Positions 32,690-44,111 of a stretch of DNA of 64,000 nucleotides are shown here, piece by piece (the first letter of the stretch is position 1; every line of letters starts with the position of its first letter). Location of the stretch: the NCBI GenBank assembly GCA_947000775.1, contig CAMQGK010000399.1, positions 2,844,501-2,908,500 on the forward strand, in the 5' to 3' direction. The notes under the pieces are model-generated. The model did no database searches. It was not told the origin of the DNA and saw only the letters and a program-made list of their open reading frames with translations. The position numbers were made by a program, and so were the translations under genes. This DNA is from Pterois miles. Taxonomy: Eukaryota > Chordata > Actinopteri > Perciformes > Scorpaenidae.

Positions 32690-32960
32690 GCGGTGCTTCG
32701 GAGACATAAAGGGACACTTTTATTGTTTTCTGATAAATTGGAAATGGACGAATCCATAAATCTGCCAGATTCATTCAGTGCCGCAGGGCTAAGTAATTAA
32801 ACAAGTCATGTGCCAGTTGGCACAAACTCACCACAGACTCCCCTCCTCCGATATGTCGAGCCCGGCAAACAAGCAGGCAGCTTAATAATTTCCTTTGTTG
32901 CTGGTTAATTGGCTTTCTGTGGTGTCTGCCATCGCTATTTGCATTACACAACCAACAAAG
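32690..32960. promoter_or_regulatory. Possible conserved non-coding element
   Basis: Unique sequence with 'gggctaagtaattaaac', the palindrome TGCCAGTTGGCA at 32,811-32,822, 'cctttgttgctggttaatt' and the inverted octamer ATTTGCAT near 32,938. It has low repeat content and mixed GC. Homeodomain, NF1-like, Sox-like and POU-like words within 200 bp make it one of the better enhancer candidates here. Confidence 0.28.
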
Positions 32961-33659
32961 ACACCAAGGAAGTCTGTGTTCCACCAAAACACCGTATCAT
33001 CAACAAAGAGACAAGATTTTTGCCATCTGTCATGCAGGGAAATGCTTCAATGGTGGACATACAAAAATGTATTATCATATGAACAAACCCACCATATTTG
33101 GAGGCTAAATTCAGCTCTGAGCACAACACACACACAGTAACACAGACATCTGTTGCTGCTTCTGGGAATCTTTATCCACAGAAATTTTAGGTAAATTAAA
33201 ATTCTCATTATTTTCTGTTAAAACCCAGCGTCACCTTTACACCCTCAAAACCCAAATGTCCTGGTAATTCAGTTAAAAAAAAAAACAAAAAAAAACAACT
33301 GAAGTGACTCACCAGTCTGTTGTCAAACAGCGCTCTGTCATTGGTTAATGTCCCAAAGATAGTTGGCTGAAAAGAGAAAAGAAACGGTTCTGTTATTGCC
33401 ATAAAACAACAGAAAAAATCATGAATCACTGGTACCGATCAGCAACACTTTCAACCTCTCATATCGAGTATATCCTGCTCATTTTATGCAATGAAGCAGG
33501 GAAATCACACAGTTATTAATTCTATTAAATGAATTGCTATTAAAACTTGGAATCATAGCCATTTTTGTCTAAAATTTGTGCATGTTTAAAAATAAATACA
33601 ACCTCACGTTGTGTCAACCACGTTTGTACACCAACTCAGAAACATTCGTCCATCATTAT

Positions 33660-34500
33660 AGTTTTCGTAGCAGGTTCGTTTTCTTTTGCATCCGTCAGAG
33701 TTGTTTGACCACCCAGAATCTAGGCAACTAAACGATAGCTTCTTGCTTATGTGCTAGAGTTAGAAGTTACATCACAAATAAATCAACGTTGACTTCTGGT
33801 TTCATGGGACATGAACGCTGGGCTGCTGGGTGAAAGTCCAGTGATTTTAGACCCACCCATCCACCCGACTTCCTCTCTATATGGTGTTTGTCTCTTTATA
33901 TTTCCCAGCTCAACGTATCTCATGAAACAGTTGGTATGATACGGTTACGAAAAAGTTATTCCTCCTTTTTCTTTCATTTTCCTACAAATGTCCAGCAACA
34001 CGTGTCAATTTCCCCTTGTTACATGTATACAATATTTACAAAATAAACCTCTTCCTTAGTTTAGCCAAAAAAACTACTTTACTTTAGTTAGGTTTAGGAA
34101 AAGATCATGGTTGGCTTAAAATGACTCTGGAAGTGGCATTATTTAAGTACAGAGGCTAATGCCTGTCTCCTGGGTGGAAGTCTGGTATTTTTAGACCCAC
34201 CCATCCAACCGACCTCCTCCCTGCATGGCGTTTGATGCTCTAAATACTTCCTGGTTCACACACATGAATTACACACAAATTCATTTCGTGGGATATACAT
34301 GGTTTACAGTGCATTACTTTTTGTAGGTATAGCTATGAATGTTGTATTAGAGCAGCCTGACTGCCTCATGATTACGGGGATTACATTCGAATTGACTTTG
34401 TGGGCTGTTTCTCTGAATTACTGTGCATTACTTTTCATCAGTGTAGTGTGTGTGTACGAGAACAGCCTGATAAATGCAACTGAATTATTTAACAGTTCAA
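33660..34500 (+). mobile_element. Family Y repeat, long copy with internal duplications
   Basis: Two parallel segments, about 33,800-33,960 and 34,120-34,310, share 'ctgggtgaaagtccagtg' or 'ctgggtggaagtctggta' and 'tttagacccacccatcca'. Between them is 'agttaggtttaggaaaagat'. After them 'tacagtgcattactttttg' and 'gagcagcctgactgcc' appear, with a second version at 34,418-34,470. The class is unknown to me. It is the mirror orientation of the piece at 7.4 kb. Confidence 0.6.
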
Positions 34501-34689
34501 TAAACAAGTTCAAAAGTTAGAAATGTTTTACGTGAGTGTGTTTTTTGGGATATTCAGACTCATGACTTTCTACAGTCTCTGCTACCTAGTCCTTTTGCTG
34601 TACCCCAGTTTATTAAATATATGTAATAAATGTCAACACACAAGTCTGAGTGACAATGGGAACAGTTCATGACCTGTCTTTGTTGTGAC

Positions 34690-35090
34690 TAGACCTGTCC
34701 GCCGGTACAAAGCCATATATTATTGGCCGTCTACTGAGCAACAGTCCAAGCCTGTCGGACACAACCGAGCCGACGGGGTAAAACAAATAAATCTTTTGGC
34801 AATAAGCAGCGACCGAGCGCAAACCTGCTGAGCTGTAGGCATTGTAACAAACTGACGGCATGGGGAGAAAATAATGACGCTAATAAAAAATCCAAATTTA
34901 TTGCGGCAGGACAGGTGCCTTCGCCGAGAGCAGTGGTAGTCGCATGCGTTTAATGTGGACCTGGACGTGGGCGGCACACGCTCGCTAATTAAAGTCCAAG
35001 ATCTAAATACAGAAAGAGCCGACAGAGCAGAAATAAGTGCTTCCCTTTGCAAGTGAGACGATGACCCGGCGCTGAACAAAGAGACGCACA
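34690..35090. promoter_or_regulatory. CpG-retaining unique block, possible regulatory element
   Basis: Contains 'gacgctaataaaaaatcc', 'aaatttattgcgg', 'gtcgcatgcgtttaatg' and 'ctcgctaattaaagtcc'. CpG is more frequent than in the surroundings. The minus strand is open for 123 codons, but the translation has no recognised domain and its composition is Ser/Arg/Cys-rich, as expected from chance. I favour a regulatory block over a gene. Confidence 0.28.
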
Positions 35091-35761
35091 CCAGCCAGAT
35101 CTCAGGTGGCGTTTCACCACTCAGCCGCTACATGCAGCGAAATGACTGGATTAAAAGAACCGGGGCGAGCTCTCCGTACCAAGCATGTCATTAACAGTGT
35201 TTGTCCCGGCATTCAGAGGCAAGGAGATGAGACTATAAACAAATATGAATTATGGAAAGCAAACAGAAGTGATTTTACAGACTGTTGATTCAGCCCTTGT
35301 GATTAGCACCCACAACTCTTGAGTTTTACTGCCAGAGGAATAAAAAGGTGTATGCATCTTTTTTCTACACCTTAAAAACACAAATGTTATCTCTGTATGT
35401 CCCTTAGTAGGGATGCAGAGTTTCTAATCTCCTCCCGCTTTGTCCAGCAGAGTGAAAACTAACTGAAAATGACCCTGCCGCACCCACTTCCATGTGCTGC
35501 TGCTGCTGCTGTCAGGGTGGGCATTCGCTCGACTTTAATCTCCTCAAGTTGAGCACTGGCAGGGATTTATGGGTAAAAGCCCACAGCTGCATGCTGTTGC
35601 ATAACTCAGCCCTATTAGCCAACCTGTTTGTGTGTGACACAGAAACAGGAAATCAATGGGAAAGGCCACTTTGATGCTGCCAAGATAGATGCTGCTTGTG
35701 TTCTCTTGGGAGCGGTAACGTGAGTGTGTGTTTGTTCTGTGTGTACTTTCATGCATTTGTT

Positions 35762-36830
35762 TTAGGACTAACGATCGATTGAGATGTTTAATCGCGATTA
35801 ATCACTCATTTTTTTGTCTGTTCAAAATGAACAGATTTGTGGGTGACATTCACAAAATAGCTGTAATGTTTTTACAGGTAAAAAAAAACATTCAATCTGC
35901 AAAAACAGTTTTGAGCAGATAAAAGATCTGAGGCCAAGTGATTTCATTTGAACCAAACTTGAACTCTCTTTATATGATCTCTTTTAGTTTCAATTATTTT
36001 CTTTTACTGAGACATTTTTCATTTTCTGTCTTTATATTCATCCATTTAGTTGTATGTAGTTGATGTCCGTGTCAATGTTATTTGGTTTCTGTTGTGTTTA
36101 TCTATATTATATCTGGTAAAATATTTAATTGTGCTAAATCAAATTTTACATCTGTTCAAAATGAACCTTAAAGGGAGATTTTTGTATTTAATACTCCATT
36201 GGTACCAATCATGTCATACTAGCCGAAAGGGGGTTAAATAACACTTCAAACTTACGCTAATTTTTGCATCTAATCATCGTAGATTTCCAATAATAAATAT
36301 ATACATACATATGCATAAAATATATTATATATTTGTTCACTCCCATGTCGATAAGAATTTTAAATACAAATGATGACAAATCTACCTTTGAAGTACACTT
36401 TGAACAGATAAAAAATGTCATTAATCTGCGATTAATCACAATTAACTATGAACAATCACGTAATTAATCACGATTAAATATTTTAATCAACTGACAGCCC
36501 TAGTATATAATGTAAATATTTATCATTGCAAATCAATTAACAACACAAAACAATGACAGATATTGTCCAGAAACTCTCAAATGAATGAATCAGATTTTTT
36601 TATTGGTTCTAAATGCACTTTAGAGGGAGATTTGTCAAGTATTTAATAATCTTATCAACATGGAAGTGAAAAAATATATTGCTTTATGCAAACCAGGCTT
36701 ATCAGCAAACCAGTATCTTCACTCTTCATTAAAACTTAGCCCACTACAAACTTAAAAATCACAAGTTGATGCTTAAAATAAATTGGAGGCATTAAAACAA
36801 CTTTGTGTTAACGTTAACAGCGGTAACTTA
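35762..36830. mobile_element. Cluster of nested or rearranged family A pieces
   Basis: A plus-oriented left end (35,762-35,940, 'ttaggactaacgatcgattg'). A second plus piece at 36,120-36,190 ('ttcaaaatgaaccttaaagg'). A minus piece at 36,275-36,505 ending 'aactgacagcccta'. A plus piece at 36,530-36,830 with 'aacaatgacagatattgtcc', 'gcactttagagggagattt' and 'gcccactacaaactt'. At least three insertions or inversions are needed to explain the order. Confidence 0.7.
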
Positions 36831-37089
36831 TTTGTATATAATCGACAGAAGAAGAAACACTGAGGATGTTTTTATTGAACAATAGGGTCAAACATACGAT
36901 GCAGTGATATAAAAAAAAAAAATTATCTCTGCTCAGGAAATAACTTGCCTGATGCCATAATAACGTATAGAGGAAATCCTCTTAAACCATATTAGTGAAA
37001 AGAGGGATTTAACTGATTAAATCCTGGAGCCGTTTGCATTATCTAGCCAGAGGATCAAGAGATCAACTCATATTTCACCAATTCTGAAT

Positions 37090-37400
37090 GCAGCCTCCTG
37101 TTACTGTATGAGCCGTTACACAGCGCTGTAGCAGACCATACAGTAGTGGCATGAATAAAGCACATAATGACCGATATAATTTACAAGCGGCTCGGATAAA
37201 ACCAGAAGAACTGGTCCATTTTTGTTCAGATGGCCTCCTGCGTCGACGTGACCGGTGTAATCTCAGACCTTTCTGACCCTCTGCTGTGCCAGTGCACTAG
37301 CTGTTCCCTAATATCACTTATCCTTATTAGGTATTAATACGGGCTGACTTCTATGAATCATTTATGAGGTAGTGCAGAGACTAATTGAAAAGAAAGAACA
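37090..37400. other. Unique sequence, possible conserved block
   Basis: 'gaccgatataatttacaagc', 'tccttattaggtattaatac' and 'atgaatcatttatgagg' give several TAAT or ATTA cores in non-repetitive DNA. No exon is recognised. Confidence 0.2.
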
Positions 37401-37685
37401 GATTGTGCAGGTCATCGGTTCACTGGGCTTTTTTTTTTTTTGAAATCATGAGGGAAAAGTCACAAGGTTATTTATTCAGCTACTGGCAGGGCATCCATAC
37501 ATAGGCCTGAATGTCAAATAATCCTACTGAGTACCAAATCCATTAACGGGATTATAGAGAGAAATGTAGAGTTTCTGTGCCACCTACAATGTCTGTCCTC
37601 AGAATGTCACATCAAGTTAACATTACAAAATGTTTTGTAAGAAGATGCTCAGACTGGTTTAACTCTACTTTGCATCACAAATCTA

Positions 37686-38410
37686 TAGGGATGGGGGACA
37701 AAAATCGACTCACCTATGTATCATGATCATATTTTAGGATTTTTTTTAATGTTAGAATCAATATATTTTCTTCATTTCAGTCTTTGCAGAGGTAGAAAGA
37801 AGTTACCGCTATTGTTGTAGTCTGAGGAACGTGATTTCATATCCGTTCTGTATCCATCTACCAAAACAAACAAGCCAACTGCTGTGAGTTAAAACAAAAA
37901 CGTAGAAAACGGCGGAGGATGCAGGGCATGGATACGACCTGCATCCTCACATCCTCAAATCCAGCGTGGTAAACACTACACAAAAGATGGAAACACTTTG
38001 GGTTTCACTCACTGCAGGAAAAGCAGAGCTAGACATCACGGCTAAAGCTGCATGCTAACTCTGTCACTGACAGGAAACGTTATCGTATCGCGGTAACACG
38101 CGGTCCGGCCGGCCAGCGCTCTCATCTCCCTGGTAAAATGGGCCAACGCTACGACTGTAGAGCACCAATATACTGACATTTATGTTAAATGTATTCAAAC
38201 GGCCCCAGTGGAGCTGAACATGGATGGATAAAGAGCTGACGGAGAGCTAGAGACCACCTTGGAGAAGTTAGAGGAAGTAGACACCTTTTTCAAAATAAGG
38301 CGTAAAAAAGGGAACTGTATATACAAAATACATCTATGGAAATAAGATTGATTAGATTATATTCACCTGAAGTATAAAACATTACATGTCCTTTATAAAT
38401 TAAAAAGAAA
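37686..38410 (+). mobile_element. Family X DNA transposon, long plus-oriented copy
   Basis: It starts TAGGGATGGGGGACAAAAAT and runs through 'gactcacctatgtatc', 'gaaagaagttaccgctatt', 'ccagcgtggtaaacacta', 'tagagcaccaatatactgac', 'ggagagctagagaccacc' and 'aaagggaactgtatata'. About 55 bp of unrelated sequence interrupts it before 'acatgtcctttataa'. The middle shows a GC-rich stretch ('gcggtccggccggccagcg') absent from the 7.96-kb copy. It lacks the far right end. Confidence 0.7.
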
Positions 38411-38789
38411 ATACCTCTCATTTGAGAGGGAAATACTTCATTTTTCAAGCTGAAATATTCTGATTCCAGCCTCTCAAATGAGACGATCTGCTGCTTTTCT
38501 TTGTCACATATCATTGGTCATTTCGGTCAAACAAACTAGACATTTGAAGATGCCACGTTTGGTTGGGTGAAGTTGTGAAAGCCCTTTTTTGACACGCCAT
38601 GTACTAAACACAATTACTGATTAACTGATAATGAACATAATGGGTAGCTGCAACCCTACTGCAGACAAAGCCGCCTACTGTTGACGAGTTAGAGAGAAAG
38701 ACAGAAGAGCAGACAAAGAAAGGATGAAGGAAGCAATAAACGAGCATCTAGTGAACAGAGAACCCTTTAGACCGTCCACTCAGCACTTT

Positions 38790-39005
38790 CCTTCCAGTCG
38801 TAAGATAATTGCTTTGGGGACGTGGACCTCAAAGCAGAGCTACTACCTGTGACCTCTGACCTGCGACATCTTCTGACCACAGAGCTGCTGATAGAGGATG
38901 ACCACTGGGAGACCTCTGATCTACGACATCTGACGGAAACCGGGTTATTATCCTGATGACAGGGACCGGTCTGAACTGGAGGTGACCCAGTAAAGCTGGA
39001 TTTCA
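38790..39005. repeat. Short direct duplication (GACCTCTGAYCTRCGACATC)
   Basis: 'gacctctgacctgcgacatc' at about 38,851 and 'gacctctgatctacgacatc' at about 38,912 are two copies about 61 bp apart with related flanks. The minus-strand frame across it repeats Arg-Ser-Glu-Val for this reason. It is not a gene. Confidence 0.6.
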
Positions 39006-39509
39006 ATGTTTACAGCCAAGCAGAGACCCTTTGACCCCACTGACCTCTGCTCTTCATCCTAAATGATTAGTCCTGCAAAGTCAAGTTACTTACACATACA
39101 CACTGTGTTTTTGTGATTTCTCATTTAAATTTACATACTAACCCAGCAGTGTATATAAATAATTTCACTTTTTAAAACAGCAGCAGCTTTAACTCAACCT
39201 TATGAAGTAAATGTTGACTACACAATGTATGTAACAGCCAAATCCAGAGTTATTTCCTTCTTCTGTTTACGTCTACGGAGACCCAGACCGTGACGGCAGC
39301 GTAAGCCGTGACGTTGGGACCCTGTGACCGAGTCATGTACCACTGAGCAGCACCAGAAAAGTGCTGTATAAATGCAAGTCCATTTACAATTTACCAAAGT
39401 GAAGGAACTACCGGCGAGGGCGATACTGCATTCGCTTTCCCACATCATTATGACGAAAAGAAGCAGGAAGGCAATGCTCGCGATCTACTGGACAATTTTT
39501 GTTCCTACT

Positions 39510-39605
39510 CTCACCTCTGGTCATGAGGGCTGGGTCGTGACCAGAAAAACTAGATCGCAGGTACAAGCAGCCAAAATGGGTTTTCTCACGAGGGTGGCTT
39601 GAGTT
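39510..39605 (+). pseudogene. Short LINE reverse-transcriptase ORF fragment
   Basis: The frame reads SGHEGWVVTRKTRSQVQAAK and MGFLTRVA then stops. It overlaps and extends upstream the string found at 23.43 kb, so both come from the same fish LINE family. Only about 100 bp remain, truncated at both ends. Confidence 0.75.
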
Positions 39606-39609
39606 TTGA

Positions 39610-40950
39610 CTGTATTCCCCATTCCCAGTTTCTGGTGACTGTCAGTGAAATCAGCTTAGCTAACTCTAATTTCAGATATCAAACAGTAGTCAAACCTGCG
39701 CTGCACTGTGATCAGCTGCTCCAACATCTTTATGGTACATAAAGAAGCTGTTGTGTAAGAACGTTTGGAGGCCACGCCGTTCAGGACAGATTTAGACGGG
39801 TATCTGGAGGACCTTTCACGACAAAGGAACTTCAACTTACGTAACAACAGCCATCTCAGAGAGCAGCAGGCAGCCTCTGCCAGCACAGATTAGGTCAAGA
39901 GTACACACTGGGAAAAAAAATATCTCCATTTTAAAATCCCCAAATACTGCACATCTGAGGCTCCATTGATGCTGCTGCTGGATTAATTTAAACCTTCAGT
40001 TTACCCCAAAGAAATTTCAGGCTCATTTTCTTCAACTTTAACTGACCTTGTCGGGACTGACATTTGTTGCAGTGCATGAAATCCTGAGAGGTCTAATACC
40101 TCTCACGCTTCCTCTCTTCCTCTGGTGTCTTGTGATGTTGTTACAAACGCTTGGTCGAAGTTTATGTAATTTGTGGACAGCTGCCCCAGTTTGAACAGAC
40201 TTGTGGAGCATGTGACTCGGTCCGTCACTCACCATGAACCAGGTCATGAGCGAATCAGGCCACGCTGCTGCTGAGTGATTGGGTATTTATAGCCAGTTGT
40301 GTTATTTTGATAGCGGTCAGAGATTGACTACTATCGTTTCAACTGCCAAAGACAGTAAAATATGAATATTTAAATCACAAGACTTGATAGACATGACTTC
40401 ATCAAAATGAAAGAACAGATCAAGGTATTTTCTTCATATATTCAACATTGTATTATTGAAAAGCTGATTTCATGTCAGCATTAACCCCAGTTTTCCTGCT
40501 CTTGTTACTGTCTCTAAAGATGAATAAAGATAATCCACTTTCATTCAGAAATATCTGATTTATGGACCGTAATCCATTAAAACAACAACTGAATGAATGA
40601 AATAAGTAAACTAAGCTTGCATCATAAAAACAAAACTCTACTGAAAGACCAGAAAATGTTGCACAAACGTCTCATGCTTGAACGTTTAAATCTCAGTCTA
40701 ATTATTCAAAGTGCTCCCGGTGTCGCTGCTCGGCCTCTACATGCCCTCTACGGGCTCAGAAATAACACAGAGGATCAGCTCTTTCAGAAGAAACATAATC
40801 ACAACACAAAGTGTTTATCTTGGACTAGAAAATGAAAACAAAGCTGACTACACAATGTTTAAATTGGAATATAATCTTGGGGGCTTTAATGGGGAGATAG
40901 CATGAATACTGTAGGTCTGGGAGGAAATTAAAATGGCCTCGCAGGCAGCA
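39610..40950. other. Unique sequence, no gene recognised
   Basis: Includes short low-complexity runs (poly-A at 39,913) and a 'gctgctgctg' patch at 39,972. No exon or array is seen. Confidence 0.3.
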
Positions 40951-40960
40951 GATCTGTCAA

Positions 40961-41308
40961 TCAAGAGAGACCGATTGACTTGTACTTAACTGTAGAAAAA
41001 CAAGTTCCTGTGGATAGCCAACTATCGATGTCATGATAACAATTATAGATCACACAGTATCTCCCTTTCTGACTACAGCCTGAACTGAGGATGTGTCTTG
41101 TGATATCAACCCAGGACATTGGCACGAAAAATGGTCTTTTCCCATGAAATATATTTCCATTTTCTGCTGACTTGAGGTCTGCAGCGGTTTGTCCTCCTGC
41201 ATTAGTTTGTGTTCGTCGCCTGGAGTATTCCCTCACAGCTGTGAAGCCATCAGTCTTCAGTGCAGAACAGTAGCAGATTTGTATCCGCTGACTCGGTACC
41301 AACTCCAT
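40961..41308 (-). other. Unassigned 115-codon open frame, possibly repeat-derived
   Basis: A minus-strand frame opens with MELVPSQRIQICYCSALKT and includes VREYSRRRTQTNAGGQTAA and YCVIYNCYHDIDSWLSTG. Codon content is varied and not low-complexity. I do not recognise a domain with certainty; the Cys/Trp-rich end reminds me of open frames in fish interspersed repeats. No splice sites or promoter stand out. It could equally be a chance frame. Confidence 0.25.
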
Positions 41309-41319
41309 CGATCACAGAA

Positions 41320-42690
41320 AGGTTAAGATCTAAACATTACACAACAGCTGAAGTATCAAGCCTGCGCTTTATTCCTCCTACAAAACAAACCTTTGTGTAC
41401 AAGGTATATATGAAATATGAGGCGGTGACCCACGAACACAAACTCTCTCTCTCTCACACTCTGGTGAGAGTCCACATGATGATTATGTTGTTTCAGGCAG
41501 TTATACAAGCATGGGAAACCTGCAAGTACACGTTTATACTGTATCAGCACTTCACAAAATTCACAAAATATCTGTAAGATTACTGCAGGTAAAACAAGAC
41601 TCACAAATAGTCAGTGGTCATGCCCTTAATGTTAAATCCAGCGGTACATGTCCACCATGTCCAGCGAGGACTCTAGGGGACGGCGCTACATTCACCTGGA
41701 CGTTCAAGCGGTGACGTACCCTATCGCTGCATGCACCTGATCGGTCCCTGGTTTTCTGTTCGCCACACGGCGGCCTGCTCATAAACTTCCTGTTACTGGG
41801 TCTAAACCATCCACCAACATCTACCTCTGAAAACATTTGAAGTGAGAAACAGGCGATTCCACTGCTGAACCTGGTTTCATTTTAGACGGAGATCGCTTAC
41901 TGTTCTTCAACAGCTTGGTTCACGTTTCGTGAGCCGGAAGCGTCGCGCTGGACGGGCTTGTTTGCATAAAGGACTGTTTTCATTTTGAATGAGGAAACTC
42001 CAACACTCAGAGTTTTGTGTTTGTAGGGCCAGCCCTCTGCGGTCCAGACAACAATGAGTGAAACTATTTTATTTTTCTGTTAATCGATTAAACCACTAAT
42101 CGTTTCAGCTGTAATCTGCATTAATATTAGTGTTGAAACGACCAGGGATGACATTTACTCTTCCAAATGATGGCAGGGCTGTGATGCGTCCATGCGTTCC
42201 AGGTCACCCATCAGTGTGGAGGACGACCCAGCGGGTTTTACCAGAGCCTCCTCCCAGAACCGTCCCAAATTACAACCTAAGCCATCCAAAATCAACGTGG
42301 ACTGTCCCGAATTTAAAATCTTTGTTTTTCTACATTATCATCAGTTCATCAATCAATGTGACATCAACATAAATAAAACATTAAAAGTGATTTGTTTATT
42401 TTTGTTCATACATTTATAACTTATCCAAAACATTGTTTTAAAAAGTTTATTTTAAAAAGTCATTTTATTTTTTTTTTTTATTTATAATTTCCATGTTTGT
42501 ATTGATTTTGATGTTAACAACGCAGCTAAATTAAACAAGGCAGAAGTCAGCATGGTTCACATACCCCCCCTCTCCCCACTCTGCAAGACTGTCACCATCA
42601 CACCAACTCTGAAAATTAAATAGTTTTTGAGTTCTCCTCCAGAAATGGAATAAAAATTAAAAATCACTTATTTGGAAGAAAATTAAGACA
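41320..42690. other. Mostly unique sequence, AT-rich at the end
   Basis: No gene recognised. A CpG-containing stretch lies at 41,640-41,980 and a T-rich run at 42,465-42,480. Open frames are short and mutually overlapping. Confidence 0.3.
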
Positions 42691-42699
42691 AACTTTATG

Positions 42700-42950
42700 G
42701 CACCACCCTGGACTTCAAACCCCTGCAAGGCACAACTAGACCACAATGAGAAGCAGCAGTTTTGTGCCCCAGAAAAAAACTAAAGTTGGACTTTTAACCC
42801 CCAAAAGGCACAACTAAACCATAACACCAAATTTTACGTTCCTCAGTTGGATAGTTTTCGACTTCTGCTCCGGAAAACGACAGTGGACGGAAGGACGGAC
42901 AAACGGAGCGCTACATACCCCAACTACTTTGTTGTGGGGGTATAATTACA
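42700..42950 (+). repeat. Dispersed repeat with internal near-duplication
   Basis: 'gacttcaaacccctgcaagg', 'cacaactagaccacaatg' and 'gacttttaacccccaaaagg', 'cacaactaaaccataac' are two related segments about 80 bp apart. The stretch ends 'gacggaaggacggacaaacg' and 'acataccccaactac', words of a common fish repeat. Class unknown. Confidence 0.45.
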
Positions 42951-42959
42951 GTATTTTCT

Positions 42960-44100
42960 ACAAGACTTTGAACATGTGCCTCCAAAAAGCTAGAACCGGC
43001 CCTGCTCGGTGGTGCAGTCTGAAGTTGGAGGAGCTGCAGATAGAAACACAGCATGTTGCCACGGACAAAATGTGATGAAGAGACCTTTCTGCAGCCTTGT
43101 TATCCAAAGGAGATCATCAGTAACATGATTTGAGCTGAGGTGGAGTTTTGACGTCGGCTGCTGACTCGTTAGCGAGTGTTGACTGTCATGTGACTGTTAA
43201 AGTCAAACGGTAAACAGCAGAAAGCTTACCGCCGTTGTAGCTGTCGTGAGGTCACAGGCCGGTGGTATGTGTTCTGACAGTGTGTTGTCAAAGAGTTTTC
43301 ATTTTCATCGCCATTCATTCTAATATAATGGGTATTTTTCTTTCAATTTTTGTCCCAAATTCGTCACGAAGTTTTTTCCGTCCTCTGGGACAACGAGATG
43401 TCTTTAAGCTCCAGACCTGGCCCCCTGCATTAGCACCCATACAACGCTGCTGGACTGGCTCCAGTTGCTCTTAACTTGGCCTTTTTCCCATTTTAGGGAT
43501 GAAGTATTCCTTTAAGCAGTTGACGCCGTGGAGGCACTACATACAAGCAGCAGGTCAGGCCGGGCTGCGCTATTAACATCTATTCAAAATGTTTACTTGG
43601 CGCATGCAGAAAACCAGCATTAAAGACGGATGGGTGTGTCAGTAGCACCCCTGGGGTCTCATCAGACCTGGCCAGAGAGAAAACAAAAGCCCAGAGCTGA
43701 CCTCATGATTCTCGGATGATCAGCGCAGGGTGTCTTTGCTCTACTTTCATCCTGGATGAGGTAACTGCAAGAGATACACACCTCCGAACCCTCAATACCC
43801 AGCGACCTCTCAGCGCCGCTCAGCGAAACACAATCCACCGGATTACAGACTCACTCAGGTTTGTTTAATACTCACTAGACTGACAGAGGGGATTAGGAAA
43901 GAGAGAGAGAGATGAAAGATGTTCGTCTGCATTCTCAGACAGACTGTGGTCAGCTGAGGGATGTAGGAGGAGGAGCTCAAGTAGCCGCATGATTATTTAC
44001 AGGTTGTACTGATCACATTTTGCTGGTTAATCTGGTCTAAACTGAAATGGTTTGCAACTATAAAAAATATCTTTTTTGTACTAATGCAGGTTTTCTGATT
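42960..44100. other. Mixed unique and old-repeat sequence
   Basis: Around 43,290-43,480 the text ('ctctgggacaacgagatg', 'ctgcattagcacccatac') resembles an old fish repeat, but I cannot place it. No gene is recognised. Confidence 0.25.
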
Positions 44101-44111
44101 CTATGTACTAT

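Noticed and set aside
34720..35091. 123-codon minus-strand frame
   Set aside because: Ser/Arg/Cys-rich translation without any family signature; kept only as a possible regulatory block.
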